Below, one piece after another: positions 17,230-27,052 of a stretch of 64,000 bases of DNA. Within the stretch, counting starts at the first letter, position 1; every line of letters begins with the position of its first letter. The DNA is taken from positions 1 through 64,000 of the forward strand of contig NZ_JBJIAA010000002.1 in assembly GCF_045310695.1 (NCBI RefSeq), read 5' to 3'. This DNA is from Clostridium_S neuense. Lineage in GTDB: Bacteria > Bacillota > Clostridia > Clostridiales > Clostridiaceae. Below the pieces are notes generated by a model that was not told where the DNA came from, did not search any database, and worked only from the letters and a program-made list of their open reading frames with translations. The position numbers and the translations under genes are program-made.

Positions 17230-18417
17230 TTAGTTTCCTACTTTATTGATAAAAAAATATTTTTTAAATTCTCCTACATCTGCATTTCTAAGTACAATAA
17301 CACAAACAAGCACTGTAAGGGGAATCGTAAAAACAAGACCTATGCTTCCTGCAAGAGCTTTTACTATTTCAGATACAATAACATCAAGATTTAGTATTTC
17401 TTTTAATGATGTATTTGCAGCCATAAAAACTAACAAAAGCTGTATGGTTTCCCCTGCATACGCCAATATGAGAGTATTTGACATTGTCCCCATAATATCC
17501 TTGCCTATATTCATTCCAGCTTTTATATATTCTTTTACCGATATTTCAGGCTTTATTTCTATAATTTCTGTCATTGAAGAAACAATAGAAATACTTACAT
17601 CCATAACAGCTCCAAGAGCACCAATTATTATTCCTGAAAACAATATTTCTTTAAAATTTAAATGTATACTTTGAGGTAGGTAAGCTAGCATTTGGGCATC
17701 TTCATTAGCAAGTCCAGTGAGATTTGCGTGATTACCAGCTATGATTGCTATTATTCCAGCTGACATTACACCTAATACAGTTCCTATAATTGAAGCAGAG
17801 GTTTTTTTATTTATTCCATTAAGACCTATCATTGAAATACATACAATTATTATCGAAGCTATAATAGTCATCAAAATTGGATTATAACCTTGTAAAATAG
17901 CCGGAAGAAATACTTTGCAAATTACAACACCAGTTAAAACTAAGGTTGCTACAGATTTTAAGCCTTTTTTTCCTCCAATAATAATTATTGCCACGAAAAA
18001 AATAACTAGAAGCTTATATATTGTATCCTCTCTATACAAATCAAACAGCTGCATCCCTGTAATTTTGCCACCGTTGTCTTCATTTATATTCACCAGTATG
18101 TACTGCCCCTCTTTGACCTTTATATTATACACATCAACAGCTTCAATGGTATTTTTTAAAGTATATTGTTCTCCTTTATGTTTTCCTTCCTCTATAATCA
18201 GCTCAAATTCTTGCCTCTTAGCAATATTACTTCTATCCTTCTTTAATGGAGTATTAGTATCATCGTATTTTATCTTTAATACTTTTGCTTTAACTGTTGT
18301 ATACTTCACAAGCTTAGGGCTTTGGTCAGAAATAACTGCAAAAATTTTACCTGTTGGAATTATTAAAATTAAAATGCTCATAAAAATACATAGGAATAAA
18401 GCTCTATAATTTTTCAT
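17230..18417 (-). CDS. YibE/F-family membrane protein (second of a tandem pair)
   Basis: 395 residues: an N-terminal signal-anchor helix, an extracellular domain of about 100 residues ending near KEGQYILVNI, then seven or so membrane segments with GGKKGLKSV and GALGAVMDVSIS motifs of the YibE/F-like (PF07907) family. Function is not established; the extracytoplasmic part has an OB-like look. Start: ATG 18417 with GGAGGGG 5 bases upstream, overlapping the preceding paralogue by 14 bases, so the two are co-translated and may form a heteromeric complex. Confidence 0.8.
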   Translation of the reverse strand: MKNYRALFLCIFMSILILIIPTGKIFAVISDQSPKLVKYTTVKAKVLKIKYDDTNTPLKKDRSNIAKRQEFELIIEEGKHKGEQYTLKNTIEAVDVYNIKVKEGQYILVNINEDNGGKITGMQLFDLYREDTIYKLLVIFFVAIIIIGGKKGLKSVATLVLTGVVICKVFLPAILQGYNPILMTIIASIIIVCISMIGLNGINKKTSASIIGTVLGVMSAGIIAIIAGNHANLTGLANEDAQMLAYLPQSIHLNFKEILFSGIIIGALGAVMDVSISIVSSMTEIIEIKPEISVKEYIKAGMNIGKDIMGTMSNTLILAYAGETIQLLLVFMAANTSLKEILNLDVIVSEIVKALAGSIGLVFTIPLTVLVCVIVLRNADVGEFKKYFFINKVGN

Positions 18418-19576
18418 TTTCCCCTCCAAAATTCATTGATAAATTCTTTAAACTCGCCATTATAAAAATTGTTATAGGCATTGTCCACACTAATCCTATA
18501 CTTCCCGCGAAGGCATTTATTATATCCGCAGTTATAACCTCCATATTTATAATTTCTGTATAAGTAACTCTTTCCGCAATAAATAAAAGAAATAAGTTAA
18601 AAGCTCCACCGGCATAAGCAAGTATTAAGGTATTAGCCATTGTTGCCATTATATCTTTTCCTATATTCATTCCTGATTTAATAAGCTCTTTTTTATCGAT
18701 ATTGGGCTTTACTTCTATAAGCTCATTCATGGCAGAGCAAATAGACATACTTACATCCATAATTGCACCAAGAGAACCTATTATTATTGCAGAAAAAAGT
18801 ATGTATTTATAATTTAAATTCATACTCTTTCCAACATAAGCCATAGTTTCAGCTTCATTTCCTGTAATTCCTGTGACCTTACAGGCGTTTCCAATTATCA
18901 CTGCTATAACTGCTGAAACTATTATTCCTCCTAAAGTACCCAAGGCTGCCGCTACACTCTTTTTGTTTAAGCCATTTATAAAAAATATGACTGCTGCTGC
19001 TGTGATAACTGACACAATTATAGTTGCTGCAAGAGCATTTGCTCCGGACATTATTATAGGCATTAATATCTTTATTATCATAAAACCTGTAAATATAAGT
19101 GAAGCAACTGATTTCATTCCTTTTTTTCCGCATATAGCTATTATTGAAACAACAAATATAGCTATTAAAATATATATATACTTATCCCTTACAATTTCAT
19201 AAACATGGATTGAATTCATTTTTCCATCCTTGCCTAGAGTGTAGTTTACAAGTATCTCGTCTCCCTCACTTACTATTATTCTTCTAACATCAAGCGCTTC
19301 TATACTATTTCTTATTTTGTATTTCTCACCTGCGTGTTTTCCATCTAGTATAGTTATTTGAAACTCCTGCTTTGCCATAGCAGAAGAACTTTTTGCATTT
19401 TTAAGTGTATAAACATTATCAAAAGTTATTTTATCCACACTAGCTTTTGCAAAAGCATAATTTCCCGAAAAGCTATGGTTATTATTGTTTAATGTAAAAG
19501 TATATATAATAAGTCCTAAAACTAAAATTCCTATTACACCTAAGGTTATGTATTGTGGTTTTAAAAATTTCTTCAA
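18404..19576 (-). CDS. YibE/F-family membrane protein (first of a tandem pair)
   Basis: 390 residues, same architecture as the next gene: N-terminal helix, external domain of about 110 residues, and seven membrane segments with CGKKGMKSVASL and GSLGAIMDVSMS. The two align over their whole length and clearly come from gene duplication. Start: TTG at 19576, 7 bases after GGGGGG. Role unknown; an exporter or regulator of envelope processes has been suggested for the family only by context. Confidence 0.8.
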   Translation of the reverse strand: MKKFLKPQYITLGVIGILVLGLIIYTFTLNNNNHSFSGNYAFAKASVDKITFDNVYTLKNAKSSSAMAKQEFQITILDGKHAGEKYKIRNSIEALDVRRIIVSEGDEILVNYTLGKDGKMNSIHVYEIVRDKYIYILIAIFVVSIIAICGKKGMKSVASLIFTGFMIIKILMPIIMSGANALAATIIVSVITAAAVIFFINGLNKKSVAAALGTLGGIIVSAVIAVIIGNACKVTGITGNEAETMAYVGKSMNLNYKYILFSAIIIGSLGAIMDVSMSICSAMNELIEVKPNIDKKELIKSGMNIGKDIMATMANTLILAYAGGAFNLFLLFIAERVTYTEIINMEVITADIINAFAGSIGLVWTMPITIFIMASLKNLSMNFGGENEKL

Positions 19577-19616
19577 TAAAATCCCCCCTGACTCAAGCTT
19601 TATTATAATAACTTAA

Positions 19617-19670
19617 AAAGAAGGCAAACCAATTCACAATGTGTGAATTACTTTTTACTTCGCCTTCTTT
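19617..19670 (-). terminator. terminator of the LPXTG nucleotidase gene
   Basis: AAAGAAGGC (19617-19625) pairs with GCCTTCTTT (19662-19670), with an inner AATTCACA-ATG-TGTGAATT stem, followed on the minus strand by a T-run. It lies 25 bases past the stop codon. Confidence 0.8.
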
Positions 19671-19694
19671 ATTAATAGAGCAATACTTTTTTAT

Positions 19695-22600
19695 TTATGC
19701 TGCCTTTTGCTTCTTCTTTTTATTTTTTGCTGCAATAAACATAGCTACTCCAAGCATTATAATTACAGCTCCAATTTCAAGCATAAGATTTGTATCTAGT
19801 AAAAAGCCTGTTTGAGGAAGTTTTTTTATTGAGGTACTGCTGGCAGCAGTTTGTTGTGAGCCATTACTGCCACCTTGTGCTGCTGATGTACCCTGACTTC
19901 CCGTATTTGACGAGCTGATACCAGAATTTCCTCCTGCACTATTTTGATTACTTCCACCTGTGCCTCCTTGGTTACTTCCAGTTCCTCCTGAAGAGTTCCC
20001 CCCAGTTGAACTGCTTCCTCCCTGAGAGTTTGAAGGTGCCGCACCTGCTACAAGAGGAGTTTTGTCATCTACTACAAGATGTTTTCCATTTAATGCCTCA
20101 AGTGCATTAGCTAAGGAATCTCTAACAGGAACCCCAGTATCATAAACATTAGTTGCTCCTGAAAAATCGTATTGATCTCCACCTGTAGCCATAAAATCAT
20201 TAGTTACAATAGAATACGTCTTATTCATATCAATTTGAGTTCCATCATCTAAGAACATAGCAGTAATTCTATTTCCTGCCTTTGCATCTTTATCATAGTA
20301 CACTTTTACTCCTGCAAGCTGAACCCAACCAACATTATTATTTTCTATACCATTTTCAATTACTCTTTTAAGATCTGAACCTTTAAGATTCATTTTAACA
20401 AGCGTATTGTCAAAAGGCATTACTGTATAAAGATCTCCCATAGTTATGTTTCCCTTTGCTATAGGCTCCCTTAACCCACCTCCATTTTGTATTCCAATTT
20501 GAGTACCAGCAGTCTTCCTCATAACATCTGCTACCCATTGTCCAAGAATTGAGCTTCCTTGTGCAAATCTATCGTGTGTAAGATCTATATCTGTAACCCC
20601 TTCTACTTTATCCAATATAGGTTGAAGCTGCGTATTGAAAGAATCATAGCTTCCTTGTGCATCGCTGTTAGCTACTAGCTGAGATTTTCTCTGATATATG
20701 CTATCAACATTTGGTATTATAGTTTTAACCTTTCCTGTATTTTTGTCAACAACAATAGATAAATCTCCTAAGGCTCTACCAGCATAATTAGCTTGAATTA
20801 CAGGCTTATTGTTAACAGTTCCACAAACAGTTAAATGTGTATGTGCTGATATTACAGCATCTATACTATCAACCTTACATAAACCTGAGTCAACTACCTC
20901 TCCAGTTATATTTCCCTTATCATCTTGAGCAGTTCCCATATGCGTAAGTGCTATAACAACATCGGCTTTTCCTTCTGGAAGTGCTCCTGATTTAAGCTTA
21001 TCTGCCCATACCTTTGCACATGCAGCTGGATCTCTAAATTCAAGAGTAGCTACATTTTCAGGTTTAGTTTTATACGCAGTTTCTGGAGTTGTAAGTCCAA
21101 CAAAACCTATTTTAAGACCATCTACAGTCACCATTTTATAAGGCTTTGCCCATGTTACAGGCTCTCCTGTCTTTTTATCATATATATTTGAAGCTAAGTA
21201 ATCAAAATTTCCGTCCTGCGCCCACTTTGAAATCCAATCCATTCCCCAATCAAATTCATGGTTTCCAACTGCTGAAGCTGTAACCTTAAGTTGTTTCATC
21301 ATATCAGAAACTGGTGCTCCGTGAGTTAAATTAGACATAGCACTTCCTTGATAATTATCTCCTCCAGAAACTACAACAGTATCTGGATTTGCTTCTTTGT
21401 ATTCATCTATAGCTGTTACTAGCTTTGCCATACCAGGATTTTTTCCTGTAGAACCAGGATCTTCTGCTAAATTACCATGAAAGTCATTAAAAGATACTAT
21501 GTCAACAATTTTATCTCCATTTGGATTTTGAACCTTTTTAACATCATTCCAGGTAACTGGCTTCGAATTATAATCTGGAAGAGTTATACTGCCGTTATTT
21601 ATATATTTAACTGCTAAAGCTCTTTCATAAGTGTTCCAATTATTTCCTAAAATGCTCCAATTATTATCACATACTGGAGTTATAGTTCCACCTTTAACAT
21701 TTTGTATATAGGAAATTATAAGATCCCTTACTCTTCCATCTCCAAAACCATTTGTTTTATCAGACTGTCCTACAAGCGTTGGAAGTGTATCATTATCTTT
21801 AAATACAGTTCCTGGCTTAAGCAATTGCGTGCTAGCTCTATAGTTATTTACTGTCATATACAATTCATCTGTATCTTGTATAGAAGTTCCATCCATTTTA
21901 GTAAGGTTTCCAATTCTATTTCCCGGATCCTTCGATACATCTATAGTGTATTTTACACCAGAAAACATATCATAATTGTATCCTGGAATAGAATTGTTAA
22001 AAGATATTGTTAAATCTCCAGGCTTATAGGTATTATAATAGGAGGCTGACCATTCCATATATTTCTTGAGCTGACTCCCTGTTATCTTCAATACATATAA
22101 GGTATTATCATAAGTATATATATTGGCAGAATCACATTTTCTTATTTTGCCTTGAAGCATATTTTGAGTATCTTTAAACATTGCTGCTGATGAAACATCT
22201 ATGGTGTGTCCTGCAATCTTTTCTCCGTAGTACATTTGAACTTTATTTATGAGATCTACCATAGCAGTAGGCCTAAGCTTTGCTTCTGCTATTCCATTAA
22301 CCTCATTCTTAGGAGCTAAATCTCCACCTGTTAAAGTTCCTACAGGAGTGTTTGCATCATCTATTGCAGTTTTATTGTAGGATTGAAGTGAACTTGTCAA
22401 ACCATCATCTGGCTGATAATTAACCCCACTTTTTGAAGACATATCATAAGCTGCCGTAGTTATATCCGATGCCTTATTGCTTATAACATATTTTCCTGTT
22501 GAATCCTTTGTTAAATTAATATTTATCTGCGAAAGAGTTTTTCCCCATTTATATGGCTCTACTATTACAGTCCCCTTAGCTTTAGCTGTATTGTAATCAT

Positions 22601-23549
22601 CCATGCTTGCCGAATGAGTAGTTCCATCCATATTTGTAGCTGTTACTGCTCCATTATTAAGAGTGTAAATAGTTTTATTATAAAAATAATCCCCAACTAT
22701 TCTATTATGAAAATGAGCAGCTACAAAAGCATCTATTTCAGGACACTCTGCAAGTATTTCATTTACTCCTGACCCTGGTTCGTTATATTCCCCTGTTTCA
22801 CCCATATGTTCTGTTGCAATTATAACATTTACGTTTTGCTTCTTTAGCTCTGATATGGCAGCTTTTGTTTCATCTACTGGATTTGTGACTTTATACCCTT
22901 GAAGATTAGCCGAATCCCACCTTGTTATGTTTGGAGTTACCATTCCTATTATTCCAACCTTAACTCCACTTCTTTCAACTATTGCATAAGGTGCTGCAAG
23001 TCTGGAGCCATCTTTGTTATACACATTTCCGCAAAGTACTTTTCCCTTAAAGTTTTTCATGACATTTTGAAGTGCAGGAACTCCATAATTAAATTCATGA
23101 TTTCCATAGGTTAAAGTGTCATAGCCCATTTGGTTCATTGCATCAATCATAGGATTTGAAGCTGTGTTAATAAAAAGTGATTCCGAATTATCCTGAATTA
23201 TATCTCCCGCATCCACTAAAATTGTATTATCAGGATTTTTACTCTTTAAAGCCTTTACCGCCGTTTGAATTTGTGCAAGACTTCCCGTTGTATCAGGTGC
23301 ATTCACCGCATAATCATAAGGCAAAAATCTACCATGTGCATCTGCCGTTGCTAAAATCTGCAATGATATTTGCCCATTACTATCAGCTCTTACAGTCTTT
23401 TGTGATTTTCCTGTCAAATCAATTACTTGAGAATTCTTATCATTTGTTTCTGCTTTAACTTGCATATTACCACATAACCCAAAAACCATTGCACCCGAAA
23501 GCATTAAGGATATTAATCTTTTGGATTTTCTTATTGAATTAATTAGCAT
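19695..23549 (-). CDS. cell-wall anchored double 5'-nucleotidase / cyclic-nucleotide phosphodiesterase (YfkN-like)
   Basis: 1284 residues. Signal peptide (1-31); a first metallophosphatase/5'-nucleotidase module (about 40-650) with DAHGRF, GDIIQDNSE and GNHEFNYG; a second (about 690-1170) with NDFHGNLAE, GGDNYQGS and GNHEFDWG; a Gly/Ser/Gln-rich wall-spanning linker (about 1180-1243); and a sortase signal LPQTG (1244-1248), hydrophobic stretch and KKKKQK tail. The first module resembles 2',3'-cyclic-nucleotide phosphodiesterases (CpdB), the second UshA. Together they would let the cell scavenge phosphate and nucleosides from external nucleotides, as with Bacillus YfkN. Start: GGGGGG just upstream. 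It is the largest gene of the window, with its own terminator. Confidence 0.9.
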   Translation of the reverse strand: MLINSIRKSKRLISLMLSGAMVFGLCGNMQVKAETNDKNSQVIDLTGKSQKTVRADSNGQISLQILATADAHGRFLPYDYAVNAPDTTGSLAQIQTAVKALKSKNPDNTILVDAGDIIQDNSESLFINTASNPMIDAMNQMGYDTLTYGNHEFNYGVPALQNVMKNFKGKVLCGNVYNKDGSRLAAPYAIVERSGVKVGIIGMVTPNITRWDSANLQGYKVTNPVDETKAAISELKKQNVNVIIATEHMGETGEYNEPGSGVNEILAECPEIDAFVAAHFHNRIVGDYFYNKTIYTLNNGAVTATNMDGTTHSASMDDYNTAKAKGTVIVEPYKWGKTLSQININLTKDSTGKYVISNKASDITTAAYDMSSKSGVNYQPDDGLTSSLQSYNKTAIDDANTPVGTLTGGDLAPKNEVNGIAEAKLRPTAMVDLINKVQMYYGEKIAGHTIDVSSAAMFKDTQNMLQGKIRKCDSANIYTYDNTLYVLKITGSQLKKYMEWSASYYNTYKPGDLTISFNNSIPGYNYDMFSGVKYTIDVSKDPGNRIGNLTKMDGTSIQDTDELYMTVNNYRASTQLLKPGTVFKDNDTLPTLVGQSDKTNGFGDGRVRDLIISYIQNVKGGTITPVCDNNWSILGNNWNTYERALAVKYINNGSITLPDYNSKPVTWNDVKKVQNPNGDKIVDIVSFNDFHGNLAEDPGSTGKNPGMAKLVTAIDEYKEANPDTVVVSGGDNYQGSAMSNLTHGAPVSDMMKQLKVTASAVGNHEFDWGMDWISKWAQDGNFDYLASNIYDKKTGEPVTWAKPYKMVTVDGLKIGFVGLTTPETAYKTKPENVATLEFRDPAACAKVWADKLKSGALPEGKADVVIALTHMGTAQDDKGNITGEVVDSGLCKVDSIDAVISAHTHLTVCGTVNNKPVIQANYAGRALGDLSIVVDKNTGKVKTIIPNVDSIYQRKSQLVANSDAQGSYDSFNTQLQPILDKVEGVTDIDLTHDRFAQGSSILGQWVADVMRKTAGTQIGIQNGGGLREPIAKGNITMGDLYTVMPFDNTLVKMNLKGSDLKRVIENGIENNNVGWVQLAGVKVYYDKDAKAGNRITAMFLDDGTQIDMNKTYSIVTNDFMATGGDQYDFSGATNVYDTGVPVRDSLANALEALNGKHLVVDDKTPLVAGAAPSNSQGGSSSTGGNSSGGTGSNQGGTGGSNQNSAGGNSGISSSNTGSQGTSAAQGGSNGSQQTAASSTSIKKLPQTGFLLDTNLMLEIGAVIIMLGVAMFIAAKNKKKKQKAA

Positions 23550-23702
23550 TTTATTCCCCCCTTGAGTGCTTTAATTTTGTATAGCACAAAATATATATTA
23601 TACTAATTTGGAAATTTCCATTACCAATAAAATGTTAATTATGTGTTATTTATTCTTAACATTTTTTAGGGTGATATATTCAAGTTTTTATATAACATAT
23701 TA

Positions 23703-23752
23703 AAATTTAAGAGCCTAAATCTTAACTCTCTAAGATTTAGGCTCTTAAATTT
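23703..23752 (-). terminator. terminator of the ABC/GDSL operon
   Basis: A perfect 22-bp stem (23703-23724 with 23731-23752) around a 6-base loop, T-rich on both sides, 5 bases after the GDSL hydrolase stop codon. Confidence 0.85.
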
Positions 23753-23757
23753 AATTT

Positions 23758-24561
23758 TTATTTAACATCACTTAGCAGCATTACTTCCTCGATCCTTTTT
23801 GCTATTGCTTTATATCCGTTTCCGTTAGGATGAAAATTATCTATTGTTAAATACATTTCAGAATTATATTTGAAAAGATCATATGTTGGTATAAATACAC
23901 TGTTTGAATCATCTGCTATAATGTCTTGAGTTTCCTTATTCCAATCATTTATTAATTTTACCTTGTCTGGGCTAATGTTATCTCCAAAGGGATTATACAA
24001 TCCTATAAAAATTATTTTACAACCCTGATTCTTTTCTCTTATAGCTTTAAATATGCTTTTTAAATTACTTAAGTAAACATCTTCAACAGTCTTAATTTGA
24101 GCCGCCTGTGAAACAACATCATATCTTCTAAGCTTAGATATTTCATTTCCTCCTATTGATATAAATATAGTATTTGAAGCTTTAATTAAACTGTCTGCAT
24201 TTTTACTTTTAACTATTTCTAGTAATCCAGTTGATACATCTCCATTAACCGCTAAATTATCAATATTGACAGGTTTTGATAGTTTCCTTTTAAGATCATC
24301 TGCATAATATGCTGCAAACCCTTTATTGTTTTCATCTCCTGTACCTTTTGCAAGAGAGTCTCCCAAAACTAGTATATTATAATAATTTACTTTAGACTTA
24401 GACGAATTTTTAACCACTGCAACTTCACTGCTGCTTTTTTTAACTTCTTTATCTTGAACCTTTCCTGTTGTAATTAAAATAGATTTTCCAATTCCCCATA
24501 TAGACACAATAATCACTAATACTGATATTACCGCTACAAAATACAAAACTATTTTTTTCAT
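23758..24561 (-). CDS. SGNH/GDSL-type hydrolase, membrane-anchored
   Basis: 267 residues: one N-terminal membrane helix (5-27), a short linker, then an SGNH hydrolase domain with block I VLGDSLAKGTG (nucleophile Ser), block III SIGGNEIS and block V DNFHPNGNGY (Asp and His). It resembles secreted lipase/acylhydrolases such as YpmR/LipL-like proteins and should act outside the membrane on ester bonds of lipid or wall material. Start: ATG with GGGGTGAAGG upstream. It ends an operon after an ABC ATPase and permease (gap of 12 bases). Confidence 0.82.
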   Translation of the reverse strand: MKKIVLYFVAVISVLVIIVSIWGIGKSILITTGKVQDKEVKKSSSEVAVVKNSSKSKVNYYNILVLGDSLAKGTGDENNKGFAAYYADDLKRKLSKPVNIDNLAVNGDVSTGLLEIVKSKNADSLIKASNTIFISIGGNEISKLRRYDVVSQAAQIKTVEDVYLSNLKSIFKAIREKNQGCKIIFIGLYNPFGDNISPDKVKLINDWNKETQDIIADDSNSVFIPTYDLFKYNSEMYLTIDNFHPNGNGYKAIAKRIEEVMLLSDVK

Positions 24562-24573
24562 AACCCTTCACCC

Positions 24574-25572
24574 CTAAACAAGTACATCCCTTTTAGTAAA
24601 TGCAAAAAAACTAACTACAAGCGAAATTGCAGCCCATATGCCAAGTATACAGATAGAAAAAACAAGGTTCATACCTGGTACTCCCTTAAAATTTCCTGTA
24701 AGATACTGAGAAGTTTGCAGATTAACAGCAAAAAAATATTTTGCAAGAGGCCAATCAGTTAAAAATACTCTTAAGAGACTTCCACCTATGAGACCTGCCA
24801 TCATTATTCCTATTGATGCTGCCGTACTTCTAACCAAAATTGATACCATAAACGATATTGTAGCTATTACTATTGCTTCAAAAAAATTTAGCGAACAAAC
24901 CAAAATTAAATACTGCCATTGATAAATTTGTATAACATTAGAAGCATTTACATTTCCGCCTACAACCTTGTACCCACTTATAACTGGTTCCATAAAACCA
25001 AAATCTTTAAAGGTAAACTCAGAAATTCCTATAGAAATAACAGCGGATAAAAAAACCACAAAGGCTGACATCAGTATAAGTGCAGCATATTTACTCAAAA
25101 GTATTCTCCATCTAGGTACTGCACGTGTAAGTAAAACTTTAATTGTTTTTGAAGAAAATTCTCCAGATACAATATCTCCTGCAAGTATTATTATAAGAAG
25201 TGGCAAAAGCATTAAGGCTGACTGCTGCATAAGCTCCGATGTAAACTTAGAGGCAGACATAGCCGCTGGACTTATATTCTTTTTTAAATAGTATTTATAC
25301 TGCTCAAGCTGTATTTTCATAATTTTTTCATCAGACTTTTTTATGTTTTTATAAGAAAGTTTATTTTTTATATCATTAATTTGCTGATTTATAAGAGGTC
25401 TCCAATTATAATTTTCACTGTGGTTCTTTGTATATCCATTTATGGTTCTTTTATATCTTATATTTTGACCATAAGCAAAAGCACTTGTTTCAAGTAGTAA
25501 TATTGCTATAATAAGAATAAGCTTTTTCTTAAATAACATTTTTATGATTTCGTTTTTAATGAGTCTTATCAA
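24574..25572 (-). CDS. ABC-2 type permease
   Basis: 332 residues: one N-terminal helix (about 15-35), an external region of about 80 residues, then five helices, the layout of ABC2_membrane_2-type permeases (for example YhcI- or BcrB-like). ILAGDIVSGEFSSKTIKVLLTRAVPR is cut here to its key part GEFSSKTIKVLL, the family's conserved cytoplasmic loop. Start: TTG at 25572, 7 bases after GGGGG. The ATPase is the preceding gene (gap 15 bases). Substrate not predictable. Confidence 0.82.
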   Translation of the reverse strand: MIRLIKNEIIKMLFKKKLILIIAILLLETSAFAYGQNIRYKRTINGYTKNHSENYNWRPLINQQINDIKNKLSYKNIKKSDEKIMKIQLEQYKYYLKKNISPAAMSASKFTSELMQQSALMLLPLLIIILAGDIVSGEFSSKTIKVLLTRAVPRWRILLSKYAALILMSAFVVFLSAVISIGISEFTFKDFGFMEPVISGYKVVGGNVNASNVIQIYQWQYLILVCSLNFFEAIVIATISFMVSILVRSTAASIGIMMAGLIGGSLLRVFLTDWPLAKYFFAVNLQTSQYLTGNFKGVPGMNLVFSICILGIWAAISLVVSFFAFTKRDVLV

Positions 25573-25587
25573 ACTTTTTCCCCCTTT

Positions 25588-26490
25588 CTAGTTTTCTCCT
25601 GTAATACTTAAAAATAAATCTTCCAAATTCTTGTGCTTATTATCTACAAACTTAAGTTTTAAACCTTCCTTTATAAAAGAAGCATTGATTTCACTAACTT
25701 TATCTTCATCTACTACCGCCTCAATTTTACTTCCTCTTATTTTACCTTTTATTCCCCAATTTTTCTCTAAAATCTCAATGCCTTTTTTATTGTCATCAAG
25801 TTCAAAAAAAGTTTCCTTTGTTCTCAAAAGTTCCTGTACAGATGCATTTCTTAATACAGCTCCATCCTTTATAATTGACACCTTGTCACATATTAATTCT
25901 ATTTCAGCTATTAAATGACTTGAAATAAGTACAGATATTTTTTCTTCCTTTGAAAGCTTTCTAATAAGATTTCTAAGCTCATTTATGCCTGCAGGATCAA
26001 GTCCATTAGTAGGCTCATCTAAAATGAGCAGTTTGGGATGATTCATTAGTGCCTGTGCCAGACCCATTCTTTGCTTCATGCCAAGTGAATATGTACTTAC
26101 TTTGTCATGAATATGCTTTTCCATCTCCACTAACCTAACTGCATCCATTATATCCTCTCTAGTAATATTCTTTTCCATTGCAGCCAGCATTTCTAAATTA
26201 TCCATACCACTCATATATCCATATAAATCTGGTCCTTCTATTATGCATCCAACACTTGACATTGCCTTCACATAGTCTTTTACTATAGAATAACCGCAGA
26301 CTTCTATTTTACCAGAAGTTGGCTTTGAAAGTCCTACAATCATTCTCAGTGTAGTAGACTTTCCTGCTCCATTAGGACCTAAGAAACCTAAAACTTCTCC
26401 TTCTTTTATGGAAAAACTTATACCTTTTATAATTTCCCTGCCAGCTATAATTTTATGTACATTTTCAAGTGTTAAAACTTCTCTTTGCAC
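25588..26490 (-). CDS. ABC transporter ATP-binding protein
   Basis: 300 residues: Walker A GPNGAGKST (near 41), signature YSLGMKQRMG, Walker B LLILDEP, D-loop GLDP, switch His in SSHLIAE, followed by a C-terminal extension of about 80 residues as in BcrA-like exporters. Start: GTG at 26490 with GGGGTGAT upstream. First gene of a three-gene operon with the permease and GDSL hydrolase. No regulator pair is adjacent, unlike the other ABC sets in this window. Confidence 0.85.
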   Translation of the reverse strand: MQREVLTLENVHKIIAGREIIKGISFSIKEGEVLGFLGPNGAGKSTTLRMIVGLSKPTSGKIEVCGYSIVKDYVKAMSSVGCIIEGPDLYGYMSGMDNLEMLAAMEKNITREDIMDAVRLVEMEKHIHDKVSTYSLGMKQRMGLAQALMNHPKLLILDEPTNGLDPAGINELRNLIRKLSKEEKISVLISSHLIAEIELICDKVSIIKDGAVLRNASVQELLRTKETFFELDDNKKGIEILEKNWGIKGKIRGSKIEAVVDEDKVSEINASFIKEGLKLKFVDNKHKNLEDLFLSITGEN

Positions 26491-26799
26491 CTTATCACCC
26501 CATTTTTAATCAATATACAATTCATATTAATTATTATGATTAATTTTTGTAGTAATATCAATGGAAATACTACAGAAAAAAATTTTTTAACTAGATACTG
26601 TGTGAAAAAAATCCAATTGATGTATTAACTGATAAACTTCTTTAAACATTGCATAGAAATAAATATGTAGTTGGATTAATCAAGTAACCTCTTGCAGGTG
26701 TAGAAAATGATGTTAATAAATAGCGTCTCAAAATCTTAAATAAAATTGATACAGTAAATTTAATTATTGGGGAAATAATTATTGTTTCTGCATGATACC
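26491..26799. other. non-coding region upstream of the ABC/GDSL operon
   Basis: About 310 AT-rich bases between the ATPase start and repeat B2. It must contain the promoter of the minus-strand operon, but no clear -35/-10 pair stands out. No credible reading frame was seen. Confidence 0.4.
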
Positions 26800-27036
26800 A
26801 AAATTCCGTAGGCACGGAGGAATTTTTACATTAAACCACGTGTAATGCGAAATAAGTATATTGCAGGATAATTTAAATAAAATTTTATAAATCTTAGGTA
26901 AAAAACTTTAAAAGCCTTAGATGTTTCAATTGTCTGAGCATCCTTTCAGCGAGTTATTGAAACTTCTTAGACTTTTAAAGTTTTTTGCCTTAAATTTATT
27001 AATTTTATTTAATATCCTGTGATATACTTACTTCGC
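26800..27036 (+). repeat. dispersed repeat family B, copy B2
   Basis: Begins with the terminator-like hairpin AAATTCCGTAGGCACGGAGGAATTT (shown here only as the stem AATTCC/GGAATT) at 26800-26827, then a 190-bp palindrome from 26847 (GCGAAATAAG) to 27036 (CTTACTTCGC). The arms are much diverged from B1 and B3 but still pair with each other throughout. The loop keeps the family words TGTCTGAGC and AGCGAGTTA. It ends 16 bases before the nitroreductase stop codon. Confidence 0.8.
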
Positions 27037-27052
27037 AATGTTTAACTAAATT

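Noticed and set aside
21702..23458. Several plus-strand frames inside the large nucleotidase gene
   Set aside because: Antisense shadows of a well-supported gene, with low-complexity translations and no ribosome binding sites.
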